Notes under the pieces: generated by a model | Told to the model about the DNA's origin: nothing | Seen by the model: the letters and a program-made list of their open reading frames with translations, nothing else | The model's database searches: none | From: Lonicera japonica | Taxonomy: Eukaryota > Streptophyta > Magnoliopsida > Dipsacales > Caprifoliaceae | Length of the DNA: 64,000 nucleotides | Direction of reading: 5' to 3' | Assembly: GCA_021464415.1 (NCBI GenBank) | Contig: CM038467.1 | Span: forward strand, 52,247,309-52,311,308 | Shown: piece by piece, positions 1 to 12,037 of the stretch | How positions within the stretch are numbered: position 1 is the first letter of the stretch | How the letters are laid out: each line of letters starts with the position of its first letter | Position numbers and translations under genes: made by a program

Positions 1-804
1 CCATCTATTTTTGAAATGGCCGACAACCAATGGCAGAACGACACAACTGCCAGGTGTATAGATTAGCTTCTCTAGGAAGCTTAACAAGATTGATTTTCTT
101 TTAAAACGTGTGAAAAATAACCAAGTGTTGAAGATAGAACACGAGCATCCACAATGGCACTGAGCACGAGGTATGAAGTTCTAAGCACCCGATCTCAACT
201 TAATGGCTGAGCTCCGATGCTTGGGGGCAATTGTGGGAGGCTAAAAATAGACAGCTGGTCAGAATGGTCAAGCTATGTTAGATGACCTAATGATCTGGAG
301 TGAAGTTGGCTCACATTACTGAAAAATCAGGCAAAAGCCCAAACAATGCTCCAACCCTAACTTTAATCATCACAAAGTCCTCATCTAATAGATCTGTGTG
401 TTAAAGGACTTTCTACTGACTTGATATGCCAACTTACATATAAAAAGGTTACTGAGCTAGAAGATGACGTACAAAGGGATATAACCACTATTGCTCATGT
501 GAATAAGGATAATGCTAAAAGGAATATGAACAAGACCCTAGGTGGGTAAGGCACATCAAAGGATATTTGATCTCCAAATCATCCCTCTAGCGAGAATATT
601 GTTCCATTAGCATAGAACTTAAGAGAGCTCCGTAACTCCCCCTTGTAAACTTTCCTTACTTATCCCTTTGAGCAAATAAAAAGTACGCACGCACACTCAA
701 GGGTGGATGTACTGCTGGATTAGTGGTTGAACTGGCCAGAGGAACCAAATTATCCTCTCCTTGGGGTTGTTTGTGGACTGATTTCTATTCTAGAGCTAGT
801 CACA
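1..804 (+). mobile_element. 3' remnant of an LTR retrotransposon (internal tail plus LTR)
   Basis: A G-rich run (TTGGGGGCAA, about 220-230) is followed at 232 by TGTGGGAGGC. This is the usual polypurine-tract/LTR junction of plant gypsy elements. A polyadenylation hexamer AATAAA lies at 675-680 and a plausible CA end at 802-804. Positions 1-231 should be the tail of the internal region, but no frame is clearly a known domain. No target duplication can be tested because the 5' half is outside the window. The lineage is uncertain (possibly Tat/Retand-like). Confidence 0.45.
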
Positions 805-877
805 CTTTTTTTTTAGTTGCTCAACTTTTTAGCACCCACACTCTTGTAGTTCAATTATCAATTAATTTATAATTTAA

Positions 878-1163
878 GGCTCCGTTTGATTGCAAAGATG
901 GAAAAGAAAAATAAATTTAGTTTGTTTGTGTGAAAAAATATAAAATAAGTTGAGTGATAGAGGTGATATCCTCTTGATTTTTAAGTTTTTCCATGAAGAA
1001 ATTTTCTTTGCTTGGTGGTGAGTAAAATATTTTCACCAAAAATATTGAAGGATGGATGATATATACTCATAAAATGAGTAACATCTCTCACCTTATTTTC
1101 TATCTTTTCACACAAACTAACTAAATTTATTTTTCTTTTCCATCTTTACAATCAAACGGAGCC
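878..1163. mobile_element. PIF/Harbinger (Tourist-like) MITE, TSD TAA
   Basis: The ends are inverted repeats starting GGCTCCGTTTGATTGC and finishing GCAATCAAACGGAGCC-like; only a few mismatches occur over about 70 bp of each arm. The 286-bp body has no coding capacity. Both flanks carry TAA (875-877 and 1164-1166), the 3-bp duplication typical of PIF/Harbinger transposition. The very similar arms suggest a fairly recent copy that could still fold into a long hairpin RNA. Confidence 0.85.
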
Positions 1164-2734
1164 TAAATGCTCCTTTTACAATCAGTATTCAGTACACTAT
1201 CAATTTACTATTTTTTTTTGGAACAGAACTATCAATTTACTATTTAAACGACCTTACTGAAAATAATGGTATGCTTGTTCATAAAAAGGGGGAAAACACT
1301 ATACTACTGATCACCTTGACGACAGAGATGTATATATATAGTAAATCTAATTTCAAAGGCTTTAAAGACAAAAAGTTAAAACATGTGTTTTCGCATAAGT
1401 TTAAAACAATTATGGATATTTGCTCTAAGAAAAGAAAGGTCAAAACAATACTATACAAAAAAAATAAAAATAAAATATCCATGCACTGTTTAATTTTGTC
1501 GCAAATAACATTATATGTGTATTGAATTAAATCATCAATTATCATCTGGGAATTGTGAAAGATTCAGGCAGGTCATTATATTAGAAACTCCTCTAAGCTA
1601 TATATCAAGACCAATTTCAAATATACTCCATAGATATTGATTTTCACGTGAGCTTATAAGTTATATAGTATGAAGTATATCTTAAACGTAAAACGAAACC
1701 AATAAGGGGGCATATTTGTCCGTACAAAAACAAAGGCGAAAACACTTACGTTCATTTTTTATTTGATATATAGAAATTTGGTGTTTGATTACGTACTATG
1801 TACTCTTTATCTAGAACTGAAACTTGTGCGTTTGAGCTTTTTTTTTACCTTACCTAGAATTGATTTTCAAGGGGGATAATGATAGGAAATTCCTAGAATT
1901 ATGTATTGTTTACTTGTACAATAAAATTAGGTGAAATTATTATTGTGTTATAAAGTATGCAATCATGAACTTCCAAAGATTGAAATGTACTTAATTTTCA
2001 TCAAATAACACAACATATGATCACTGAATCGATATAGCTTTATACAATATTAAAACTAGCTCAGGACTAATGTACACTGAATCGATCCAAAAGAAATAGT
2101 TAATAAAGTTGATTGGTAACTTAGTGGCTGGTTTCATGTTTAACTTTTTCATGTTTAAAGGTCTCTGATATATGTTAAATTTTACATAACTTTTAGTAAA
2201 AACATATATGTATATATATATACGGTCCCCTCTAATATTTCTTTAAAAAATAAAGGTTTTGGGCCTTATCCCCATTTACTGCTTGTTTGCTTTGAGTTTT
2301 GCTTTATTATTGAAATTTTAAATTGGTAAATTCACACTAAAGGTTGCTTATTATTCTATGTCAAGAGGTTGAATCATAAATTGAAAAGTTTCAAACTTTC
2401 CATGTGAAATTACTATTTTTGATTCCAAGAATGAATAAAAACTCGAATCAAACGACTAAACAAGGAAGACATGACTTAGATCCAAACCCCATAAGTGGGA
2501 TTTGAGGGTGAATGTTATTACTTGGGCTACAGCTCTTGGCAAGACCCCCTTAATATTTTTTTGTTGTATTTTAAGTGTTTATTTGGATGTTTCTATTGCC
2601 CATGCCATATTTTATCCTCCAAAATTTAGAATCCATATTTGAATTTTGTACTTTTATAAAGGATGAATTAATTTTGACATAACAAATAGTCAAAAACAAA
2701 ATTTATTTACTTCTGTGAAATCCAACACAATATT
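1164..2734. other. AT-rich intergenic DNA
   Basis: There is no supported gene. Two 80-90 codon reading frames near 1271-1545 overlap antiparallel in low-complexity AT-rich DNA and look fortuitous. A short (TA)n run lies near 2208-2222. Confidence 0.5.
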
Positions 2735-5455
2735 TGTAAGACCCATAAATTTCTAGTTTTTACTTTTATATATAATACATGGGTATTATGGTAATGTTTC
2801 ATTAAGTGTCTATATAATTATAATTACGATTTATTTATTTATTTTCTACATTCATGAGTTAGATGGGTTTGATATAATATTATTTTTGTAGCCTACTATA
2901 ATAAATTAGTGAGTCTTATATTTTAGTTTAATTGGTTTTCCAAATCCAACATGTATAAGGAAGTGGACCAGGTTTATTATATAATTGGTATTTATAAGCC
3001 CTAATCTTATAAGATTTAAGTTATAGCCTTAAGCCCATTACCTATTTAATAATAATATATTTAGTTATATGGGGAGAATGGGAAGAAAAAAAAAACCACG
3101 TACGTAGAAGAAAAACGGAAGAGGCGACTTGGGGCGTAGAAGGAGACACCATTGCGAACGATTATTTTTCTTCCTTAGTTTCAAGATATCTTTCTCGATT
3201 TATCGATAATTTAAGGTGAGTGATTCTCACCCTCTTCTAGTGGTTTCTATTCATACATGTTTTGATTTTCTTTTGACCTAATTTTATGAAGGAGGGTTGT
3301 GTTTTTGCTCAATTGTTTGTAAGTTTCTTAATAAAGAATTTCAGTCATATGCTCTTACTAAAAATTTGAGAAAAATACATAGATTGATATCATGAGTTAG
3401 AAGTATTTTGGCTTTGGAATTGAATTAGTAGGGTTTTTAATTTGGGAGATATAAATTTTACAAAATAAGTGTATTAAGAAACCTAGTGGTAATCAGATTG
3501 CTGTCTTACATGTGTATATACGAATTCGTTTAGGATACTCATATTTCGTGTAAAACTCTGGAAAAATTAGAGAAGTTAATATCATGTGTTAGGAGTATCT
3601 GGGCTTTGGAATTGATTGAATATGATTTTTATGTTGAGAGATATTGAATTTACAAAAACAGTGCATTGTAGAATCTGATGCTACACAGAATGTATATCTG
3701 TCACCAAAACATTTATAACTCCTGAAGTATAAATGATTTTTAGTTGAATCCAATTGGATATGACTCCAGACACATTAGGCTATATTGTATAAGTTTTATG
3801 GAATTTTTGGATTGTTGAATAATTCCCAGAATTTATGTGAAGTTGGTGGTTGTGTCGATTATAAGCCCGGTTTGTGTTCTTGTTTTGTTTGTGTGTAATT
3901 TAACTTATGATTTTGGTGTAGTTTGAATAGGATTCTTAAAAATTGACTAGAGTCATAGGAAAATTCCTTAATTATGCCACTGCTCCCTTGTTATGATTTG
4001 ATCTTGGATTTGATTCAACACTTGTGTGGATTTCCCATGATTTTTGTGAAAAGAAAATTTTGGTGAAAGCCAATGAAATTTTATGATTTTGACCGTAAGC
4101 CAGATGGGGGCTTGTGATGGTTGTTGTACTCGTTCTATTGTTGAATAGACGAGTGGATTATATGTGATTTTACTCGCAAAAGGGCGAGTGTTTTGGCGCG
4201 CAAACGTATAACTAGCCTTCAGAAGAAGGTCGGAACTTTAGACGATATGCCCGTGGGGATTCCGGTTCGGAGTGGCCGCTAGTTATACGGGGAGACACAG
4301 GTCAAGATGATCTGTGTAGGCCATGGGAGAGTATGGCGAGGTGGCATGTAATTAAGGTGCACACGCTAACCAAAGAGTCTAGTGGATTAGGAATGTATGG
4401 CTGTTTTCTTTGTTTAATTTGTATAAAATTATTGGATCTCTAAATGAAAATTCTAGCACATGAACCTGGAAGGAAATTTGATTGTGCTCATTTTTCATGT
4501 TTTGAGTTTCGTTTAATTCCTTATCGTTTAGAAGTTTTGGTTGAATCTCGTTTGTGAAAAATGTCTGCATTGAATCACTGGTTTGGAGTATTAAATGGTC
4601 AATTTTTGCGATCTTTCACGAATATTTGTAGAAATCATCATTCTGGAAAAAAAATTTGTTTTAAGTTTTCTCAAATTCCGCACGGTTTGGGCAGAAACGA
4701 ACATTTTTACTGCAGTAGTTTATTTTGTGGTGTAGATATTATCCTTGTCCCTAACTTCTTATGTGCAGGAAGGTGAGCCTTTCTAACATTTGTGCAGGGT
4801 TGGCCTACCTTAGCGTTCTTATAAGTATTAATTTAAAATTTTGTGAATGAATGTGACAAGAAACTAAACGCCACATTTTTATCGGGAAACTACGGTTTTG
4901 TCTCGATTAGTATATGGAAGTACATGTCTTGTCTCATGGTTATTTTAGTTAAAAATTTGCATTTATAATAATTGCATCATGGACATAGTTGGGTGAACGA
5001 ATTAACTCATACCAGTATTTTATACTGACCCAAGTTGTCTTTGTACTTCTTGGGTACGTTCTCTTTATGAGCGTAGCTAAGGGATTTGCAGGAATTTATG
5101 TACTTCCTAATTGTGCTAAGACATGTACTTGAAGTATGCTTATTTTGTACATTTCTTTTGGTTTGATGTACTTGGGAAGTGGGGGCGATTTAGATGTACT
5201 CTGACCAAATAGTTTTTGTAAAGCAAATGTAATTGGACTTTTGTATATATACGGTTAGACATTTTAATTTTATTTATTCCGCAAAATATTTATTAAAAAA
5301 AATAAAAGTTTTTGTTTTATTAAGTGTATATTTTGGTTTTCGAGAATTAGTTTAAAGGAAAATATGGTTTTTTTTAAATTTTCATACCCAGTAGTTGGAC
5401 GGCTGAGTACGTGTGAATTAATGGGTACTCGAGGTCCAAAAATTGGGATATGACA
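2735..5455 (+). mobile_element. Solo LTR, 2.7 kb, Ty3/gypsy-like, TSD ATATT
   Basis: The sequence begins TGTAAGACCC and ends ATATGACA. It is flanked on both sides by ATATT (2730-2734 and 5456-5460), a 5-bp target duplication. No second LTR, primer site or pol reading frame lies inside, so it reads as a solo LTR left by LTR-LTR recombination. The TGTAAGACCC/GACA ends and a GC-richer central block (4180-4380) resemble long chromovirus (Tekay/Del-type) LTRs; this lineage call is by appearance only. The 71-codon frame at 4561-4776 is not convincing. Orientation is inferred. Confidence 0.85.
4205..4289. repeat. Inverted repeat inside the solo LTR
   Basis: CGTATAACTAG at 4205-4215 is repeated exactly in reverse complement at 4279-4289. 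The arms are 11 bp with a loop of about 63 nt, in the GC-richer central block of the LTR. It could be an RNA stem near the transcript start, or chance. Confidence 0.55.
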
Positions 5456-5869
5456 ATATTGTGTATATTCTAAAAAAGAAACTGAATTCCTAATTCAAGA
5501 CAAAAAGACTTATATCTTTTGTTAGATTGGGTGTAACCGATAAAAAAACATATCGTATATCCTCGTACTAAACATGTTTTGACAAAATTAAGATTGTTTT
5601 GGTATCTTAATAAATACAGTATTCCTCAAAATCGCAAGATTATATCTTGGTTTTATTCATGCTTTTAACTATCTTTCTTCTCTAAACCGACACTCCACCT
5701 TCACGCTTCGCCCATTGTTTTAGCCTCGCTAGTCGTGGCGTCTAATGTTGACCCGCCTTTGTTCAAATCCTAGCTCTACCATTGGACCAAGAATTTTGGA
5801 ACATTATATATTTTAACTGTATAACATTTTGACGAGTCTAAGGCTAGCACCGGAGTTGGGTCATGGAGT
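5456..5869. other. Unassigned DNA between repeats
   Basis: No gene is recognisable. A GTTCAAATCC box near 5763 resembles a Pol III B box, but no acceptable A box precedes it. Confidence 0.4.
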
Positions 5870-6022
5870 GAAGACTATGCAGACCCCATTCAAGTTTCAA
5901 GTGGTCCAATAACCAGATCTAGAGCAAGAAAGAACAATGAGGTGCTCATGATTATGATCCAAGAGATGATGAATAAAGCTAGAGCTTTGAGAAGCATTCA
6001 AGGAAATGAAGAACAAGAATAG
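5870..6022 (+). pseudogene. C-terminal tail of a Ty3/gypsy polyprotein
   Basis: A 50-codon open frame ends at TAG (6020-6022) and contains DPIQVSSGPITRSRARK. This is the basic GPITRSRA-type tail that closes many plant gypsy polyproteins, just before the 3' LTR. Nothing of the reverse transcriptase or integrase remains upstream. The LTR-like sequence that follows supports the reading as the end of a truncated element. Confidence 0.6.
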
Positions 6023-6672
6023 AGAACAATTGTTAGCCAAGAAGATGTGAAATCAAACTTGAGAGGATTCATAAAGTATGGTGGAGTTCTAATATGTTTA
6101 GTGGCAGATAAGGATGTTGGAAGATCATTTGAAGACATGACAATCAAGTCCCAAGGTTTAAAATGAAGTTTAAAACATTGACTGCACTTCTGGAAAGCTG
6201 CAAAAGTCGATTTGTAGTATAACTGGAAAACTACAAAAGCACTTTTGCAGTAAAATAGCCTTTGATAAATTGCACATTGTTTTACTGCGAAAGCACTTTT
6301 GCAATAAAAGAGCCTTGAATTATTGTAATAGGATTCTAAGGCGTTGTTTTCTCCTATTTAAAAGAGGTTGTCAAACATTATTGAAGGAGTCATGATATGT
6401 TATTATTGAGTGTTTTAACACCTTTGAGTTCTTATTCGAACTAGTTGAATAATTTGAATTGATTAAATTCAATTGTTTTTGACTTATTAATAAATTCTCC
6501 ACCAATTAATTATGGCGAATTCACTATACTAAGGTTCAATTCTTGTTTCAAGGGTTGGGTTAAGGTTTCCATCTTCCATCTTTCGACAAAATTCCAAGGT
6601 TCTTGCTACAATCATAGTACAAGGGTTAAGGATCCATCAAACCAGTTAGGAAAAAGATCCGAGATATCATCA
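6023..6672 (+). mobile_element. Decayed LTR following the polyprotein tail
   Basis: The stretch lies between the polyprotein tail and a primer-site-like sequence. It has a TATA-like TATTTAAAAG near 6356, preceded by iterated near-palindromes (CAAAAGCACTTTTGCA type, 6200-6305). The right end CATCA (6672) abuts a tRNA-iMet-like primer site. The left boundary could not be fixed. Confidence 0.5.
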
Positions 6673-6685
6673 TTTGATATCAGAG
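6673..6685 (+). other. Primer-binding site, tRNA-iMet type (degenerate)
   Basis: TTTGATATCAGAG differs at one base from TTTGGTATCAGAG, the common initiator-Met tRNA primer site of plant LTR elements, and directly follows the CA end of the LTR. Confidence 0.55.
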
Positions 6686-7012
6686 GGAGGTTAATTAATG
6701 TGATAAATTTATAGAAAAATAGTCTAAGATCTAGTATGCTAGAGCTCATTGGTGATGGAAGCCAATAAGTGCATACATATTAAGAATGTGACTTTCGGGC
6801 CAGACCATAGTATTAGCATTGAATTGAAATTCTTGGTAAATACCCCTAAAGATGAAGATGTAGTCAGAAGAATTGTATTCTCATCAACAATGGAAATGGT
6901 ATGAGAGTGAAAGAATGGCCGGATATTATTATCATGAATAATGTTTGCACCCCCATCATTATTGATAGTGGCATATGGAAGGAGGCCCGAACCTTGAGAA
7001 ATGTTTGAAAAT
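6686..7012. other. Possible internal-region remnant, unassigned
   Basis: This follows the primer-site relic and may be decayed 5' internal sequence of the same element. No frame gives a recognisable gag domain. Confidence 0.3.
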
Positions 7013-7698
7013 TTGCAGTGTAATCTTTAGATATATTTTTGAAATTTTGAGTAGTAATATTATTATTTTATTATGTATAATCAAGTTACAGTTTATTTGC
7101 CCCATCAAATTGTTTTTTATAAGTAATAGTAATAACATTTTTGCTTAAACATATAAATGCAAACTCTATCTTACATGCAACGGGATTTACCCATATAAAA
7201 ATAAGAAGAAAAAAAAATCAACAATTGTAGGTTTTTCTTAGTTAACTTATTTTCAGTTTGTTTTCTTGTTAATTACAAAAAAAGCAAAACAAACGAGTTT
7301 GTATTCCCTCTCCCCCCCCCCCCCCCCGCCCCCACACACCCACCATTATGCTCATAGGCAGATGAATTGGGCCTAGGGCACTGGCCAGTACCGCTCCGCA
7401 CACTTAGTAACGATATTGTCCTCAACTTAAACACTTTTGGGTCATAGATTTTTGAAATTTTGGGTAGTCATACTATTATGTTGTTATGTATAAACATGTT
7501 ACATTTTATTTGCCCCTTCGAATTGTTTTTTCATAAGTAATGTTAATTACATTTTAGGCTTAAACTTATAAATACAAACTTTAATATTTCAAATAACGGG
7601 ATTTACAGTATAAAAATAAGGAAAAAAAATAACACGCAATAATTGCAGGCCTTTCTCATTTAGCTTAATTTTGACTATTTTCATGTTAGTTACTTTTA
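7013..7698 (-). repeat. Two partial units of the ~560-bp copia/TRIM-like repeat
   Basis: Two segments (7013-7310 and 7346-7693) share long stretches with each other and with the tandem units at 10365-12032, for example TTTGCCCC..CAATTGTTTTT..ATAAGTAAT and CAACGGGATTTAC. They are separated by a run of about 18 C interrupted by one G (7309-7332). The second unit is cut by the solo LTR at 7699 and resumes at 10353. Confidence 0.6.
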
Positions 7699-8320
7699 TG
7701 ATTGAGCCCAGAAATTTCATTTCTAAACCCTTAAACAAGGCTCAATTAGCTTCTAATTACCATCTAAAACCGAAAATTGCGTGAAAATTCAGTTTAAGCA
7801 TCAAAAGAAGGCATTGCATTGTATTTATGTATTGCTAAGCTATTTTGCAGGCCTAAAGTGGTTAAGCAATTGAGGTTGTATGCAAGATAAAATGTTGAAA
7901 GCGAAAAAGCGCAAAAAGAAGGTTCGAAGAAGAAGTCAAAATCCATTCCGAGGCTCGAGACGAGGAAAACTCCACAAACTACCCTCAAAGCTCTAGTGAG
8001 AAGAGAATAGAAAGTCCCCAAGCATGAATGAAGTGAATGAAAGTGTCCAAGAGTGATCCCCAAAAGGAAAGAAGCTTAACCGAATCAATTCCGAAAGTTT
8101 CCGAGCAAAACCGAGAATTGCCGTAAAAAGCCCGAAATTGTAGTTGATCAAAGTTTTTATACAATGGGAATTTGAAGAAATCTCTAGAAATAAAAGTTGA
8201 AGAGAATTAGATTACCTACGCGAAGGCGAAAATGGTGCATTAATCAGAGTTCGGAGAAAAAAGTTATGAGCAAAAGAAGAAGCAACCAAAAGAAAAAGAA
8301 AAAAATAAAATAAAATACAC

Positions 8321-8378
8321 GAGGATCGATCCCCATATGAAGATCGATCCCCACATGGTGAAGATCGATCCCCACTTC
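8321..8378. repeat. Three GATCGATCCCCA repeats upstream of the LTR TATA box
   Basis: Three units of about 20 bp each contain GATCGATCCCCA; the first is the 10-bp palindrome GGATCGATCC. They end about 90 bp before the TATAAAAG box. The GATCGATC core recurs in two other LTR families in this window. Confidence 0.8.
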
Positions 8379-8466
8379 AATTTTGGCCCGTTTTCGGTTT
8401 TTGGCTATTTTCGAGCCATTTATTCAAGGATTATTCAACCCCACGACCCTAGACACTTGTAGACAC

Positions 8467-8474
8467 TATAAAAG
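8467..8474 (+). promoter_or_regulatory. TATA box of the 7699-10347 LTR
   Basis: TATAAAAG lies downstream of the iterated motif, at the expected U3/R border. Confidence 0.55.
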
Positions 8475-10352
8475 ATCATATATCTTATATTTTAGGGTAC
8501 GCAGCAATCATATTACGATAGATAGAAAGGCAGAGAGTACCGTAACTTTCTTAAAAGCTTTTGTGTTGCATCTGACGATCAAACTTGAGTGTTTTTCTTT
8601 TCCATTCCTAAATACAATTGTTAGTTTAGTTTGTTTATGATACATTGAGGCTGTATTATTGGTGTAATCAAGATTCCATTCATCGTTATATCAAGTTTCA
8701 ATCTCGATTGCTGTTCTTCATCCCAGTAAACCCTAGTTTTCTAATTTCTTTCAATTCAATTGCTTATAATCGTTTGTTTGCTTAAATATTCATAGATTAG
8801 TTGTTAGAGATCATATATATTCTGTAATTAACACTAAAACCACATTTTAGGGTCTGATCCTAGGGTTTATAGATCGAAATTGTCGGTTTTTGAATTTTTC
8901 ATCGTTATATGCTTGTTTCTTGTTTCGTATTCAAATAGTTTATCGTTTTTCCAAGCCATCCATGTGAGATTCATTGTTTATCATAAATAATCTGATTTTT
9001 CAGAATTTTTAGGGTTTTAGTCAATTTTCTTCAGTTTTTGTCAGTTTTGCTTTCGTTTACTGTTTTAAGCATAAAATCTTCATTTTAAATCGGAATTGAG
9101 AAATTCCAAAGCCAGAAATTTTCAAATTTGACTTTTTTCAGTATTAGATACTTTTCTACTATTTTTCATTATTTATAAGATTGTTTGCATGTTTAGCTTG
9201 ATTATGGATAGCTAAATCGCTTGTTAGGGGTCCGTAGTGAAAGATACGAACTTAATCTTTGAATGTAATCCAATTTAGGTTTGAATATGATTTTTACATT
9301 GGTTATATATCATCTACTGAATTTATGAGTGTTTTCTTATCTTTGCATGCCTAGAAAACATATTTCCATAGGTTAGCTCAAAAATTCCATTTGATTAAGA
9401 ACCGTAAAACATAAATTCACAGATTTTTGCAACAAAATCCTAACGTGGCTAATTTGAGGACGGTATTTATCCTCTAATTAATTAAGTTAGTTTCTCAAGT
9501 GAATTGGATGATTTGGCGTTGTTTTGGTATTTATTCACGTAAGTGCCGAAAAAGTGCTAGTTTTCACTTTCGGCGTTCTTTTTAAGACGAATTTGATTTG
9601 AATCACGTTCAAACATATTCAAACCTCAGAAGAGTGTTAAGCAACTGATTTTTGGGAGATTTAATCAATTTGGATTGTTTTTGTCACCCACTAGCAATAC
9701 TAGGTTTCAAATTACACTTTTTCAAAGTCAATAAGCTTCACTATCCAATTCTATTACTCGAAGCTAGTCTATATAGTCTTGTTACGCATGGGCTATCATA
9801 TACTTGTAGTAGTTATATAATTGGATGGGTGGAAGGTCTATGAGCTGAATCTCAGTGAAAAATCTTATTTAAACTTAGATTTGGATTACCCGATTAGACT
9901 AGTTTCGTACTCCCTAGTTACGGATGCCCCTAACGTTTGTTTCTAGTTGATTTAAGTTCACTTAGTAATCTGTTTTGTTTGGTTTATGCATTGTTTTATT
10001 TAATTTATTTATTTTTAGTTCATTTGCATGTTCCCTTAGTGTATTTAGGAAGCCATTTAGGTAGAAAACTTGCGCTTGTAGATTCCCTTTAATTTTGCGC
10101 CCTAGAACTAGGTTTGCCTTTAGTTTTAGTTTAGTTAGTTAATAATTTAACTTAGTTTTCATTTCCTTTCTTATTTCCCCATTTCTATCATCTTTTCGTT
10201 TATTTCCCCTTCTTCTTTTTGAAAGAGAAGCTTGAGAGAAATAGGTTTCTTACCTTCCCTGTGGTTCGACTTTGGACTTCCCCAAGTATATTATAACTTG
10301 ACCGCCTGCACTTTGTTGTAATACTTCGCACTTTCTGAGCGTAGTCATTTTA

Positions 10353-12032
10353 CATAAAAAAAATAAAAAATTGTGCTAGTATCCTCCCCTCCCCCACAAC
10401 TGTTGTGCTCACCGGCAAATGGGTTGGGCCCAATGCACCAACTTGACCCATCGGTCCGCACACATATTAATGATATTTTCCTCAACTTAAACACTTTTGG
10501 GCCACATGTGTTGGTTTTCATCTTAAAATGTCTCGTTACTATATGCATGGTTCATGTGGGATCAATGGTTTGAGCCAACTATTCTTAACAATCTCCACCT
10601 TGCGTCAAAGCCATCCACCTTTGGGTCTACCTTAGACTAACTTGGGTCTACCTTTGCTCTGCTTGGACCTATGCCTTAATCCACCTTTGAATAATCCATG
10701 TAGATCACCACTCAACATCATTATAAACATGTTACACTTTATTGGGCCCTTCAAATTGTTTTCTATAAGTAATATTAATAACATTTTGGAATTAAACATA
10801 TAAATACAAACTATAATCTTGTATACAACGGGATTTACCGATATAAAAATAACAAAAAAAAGCAGTAATTGTAGGTCTTTCTTTGCTAGCTTATTTTGAG
10901 CTTGTTTTCATGTTAATTATTTTTATATAAAAATAAATAAATTTTTTCTTGTATTTTCTCTCCCTCACCACCTATAGTGCTCACCGGCACATGGATTGGG
11001 CTTAGGGAACCAACTAAACCCACGTATCCACGCACAAAGTAAAGAAATTGCCCTCAACTTAAACACCTTTGGGCCACTGGTGTGGATTTTATCTTAAAAT
11101 GTCTTGTTATTATGTGCATGGTTCATGTGGGATCAATGGTTTGAGCCAACTATTTTTAATAATTTACACCTTACATCAAAACAATCCACCTTTGGCTCTA
11201 CCTTGGACTAACTCAGGTCCACCTTTGCTCCACATGGACCTATACCTTAATCCACCTTTGAATAATCCATGTAGATCACTACTCAACATCGTTATAAACA
11301 TTTCACACTTTATTGGCCCCTTCAAATTGTTTTATATAAGTAATATTAATAACATTTTGGGCTTAAACATATAAATACAAACTCTAATCTTGAATACACC
11401 ATGATTTACTAGTATAAAAATAACAAAAAAAGAACACGCAACAATTGCAGGTCTTTCGTTATTAGCTTATTTTGAGTTTGTTTTCATGTTAATTAATTTT
11501 ATATAAAAAAAACTTGCTTGTATTTTCTCTCCTCCACCACATGGGTTGGGCCCAGGGCACCAACTGACCCACCGGTTCGCGAGCATAATAACAATATTGC
11601 CTTCAACTTAAACATCTTTAGGCCACAGGTATGGGTTTTTATCTTAAAAGGCCTTCTTACTATGTGATTCATTTGGGATCAATGGTTTGAGCGTACCATT
11701 GTCAACAATCTCCACCTTGGATCAAAGCAGTCCACCTCGGACTAACTTTGGTCCACTTTGGCTCCAAGTCACCTCACTAGCTTAGACTCTATCGAGTTCT
11801 TTCTAACTGTACCGAGTTTAGCTGCTGGTACTACTTAACAAGTGTATGGATTCACATTGACCTTTGAAACCAATTGTTGTGCTTACCAACACATGGCTAG
11901 GGCACCGACCGGTGGATCCAGTCGGTGTGCATAGTAACAATATTGTCCACGACTTAAACACCTTTGTGCCACAGGTGTAGGGTTTTTGTCTTAAAAGGTC
12001 TTATTATTATGTGGTGAAACTCTCCTACTTAT
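10353..12032 (-). repeat. Tandem array of a ~560-bp copia/TRIM-like LTR-internal unit
   Basis: The anchor GATCAATGG(T)TTGAGCC occurs at 10560, 11131, 11677 and, beyond the inserted solo LTR, 13531. Spacing is 571, 546 and about 391 bp once the insertion is removed. On the minus strand each unit reads AAGGTGGAGAT (a polypurine tract) followed by TGTTRA, a copia-type LTR start, at 10590 and 11707. Each unit therefore looks like an LTR of roughly 425 bp plus about 140 bp of internal sequence, repeated LTR-internal-LTR-internal as in tandem TRIMs. No protein is encoded. Short frames inside are fortuitous. Confidence 0.65.
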
Positions 12033-12037
12033 ATAAC

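Larger units (their letters stand above)
7699..10347 (+). mobile_element. Solo LTR, Athila/Tat type, 2.6 kb, TSD TTTTA
   Basis: The sequence begins TGATTGAGCC, ends GCGTAGTCA, and is flanked by TTTTA on both sides (7694-7698 and 10348-10352). Its last 100 bp (CCTGTGGTTCGAC..CTTGACCGCCTGCACTT) are shared with the LTRs at 32135, 42479, 47929 and 63552. A U3 stretch near 8160-8270 resembles 48350-48470 of the 47929 LTR, so the two are related families. A TATA box (8467) and iterated GATCGATCCCC motifs (8321-8378) lie in U3. No coding region remains. Confidence 0.88.

Noticed and set aside
1271..1545. Overlapping antiparallel frames of 84 and 88 codons
   Set aside because: Low-complexity AT-rich composition, no domain, mutual overlap.
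4561..4776. 71-codon frame with several Cys/His
   Set aside because: Lies inside a solo LTR, spacing fits no zinc finger, no support.
5700..5790. Possible SINE/tRNA-like element (GTTCAAATCC)
   Set aside because: B box only; the preceding sequence does not fit an A box and there is no poly-A or duplication.
7309..7332. Poly-C run as a functional element
   Set aside because: Simple homopolymer expansion at a unit junction of the repeat array; exact length may be a sequencing artefact.
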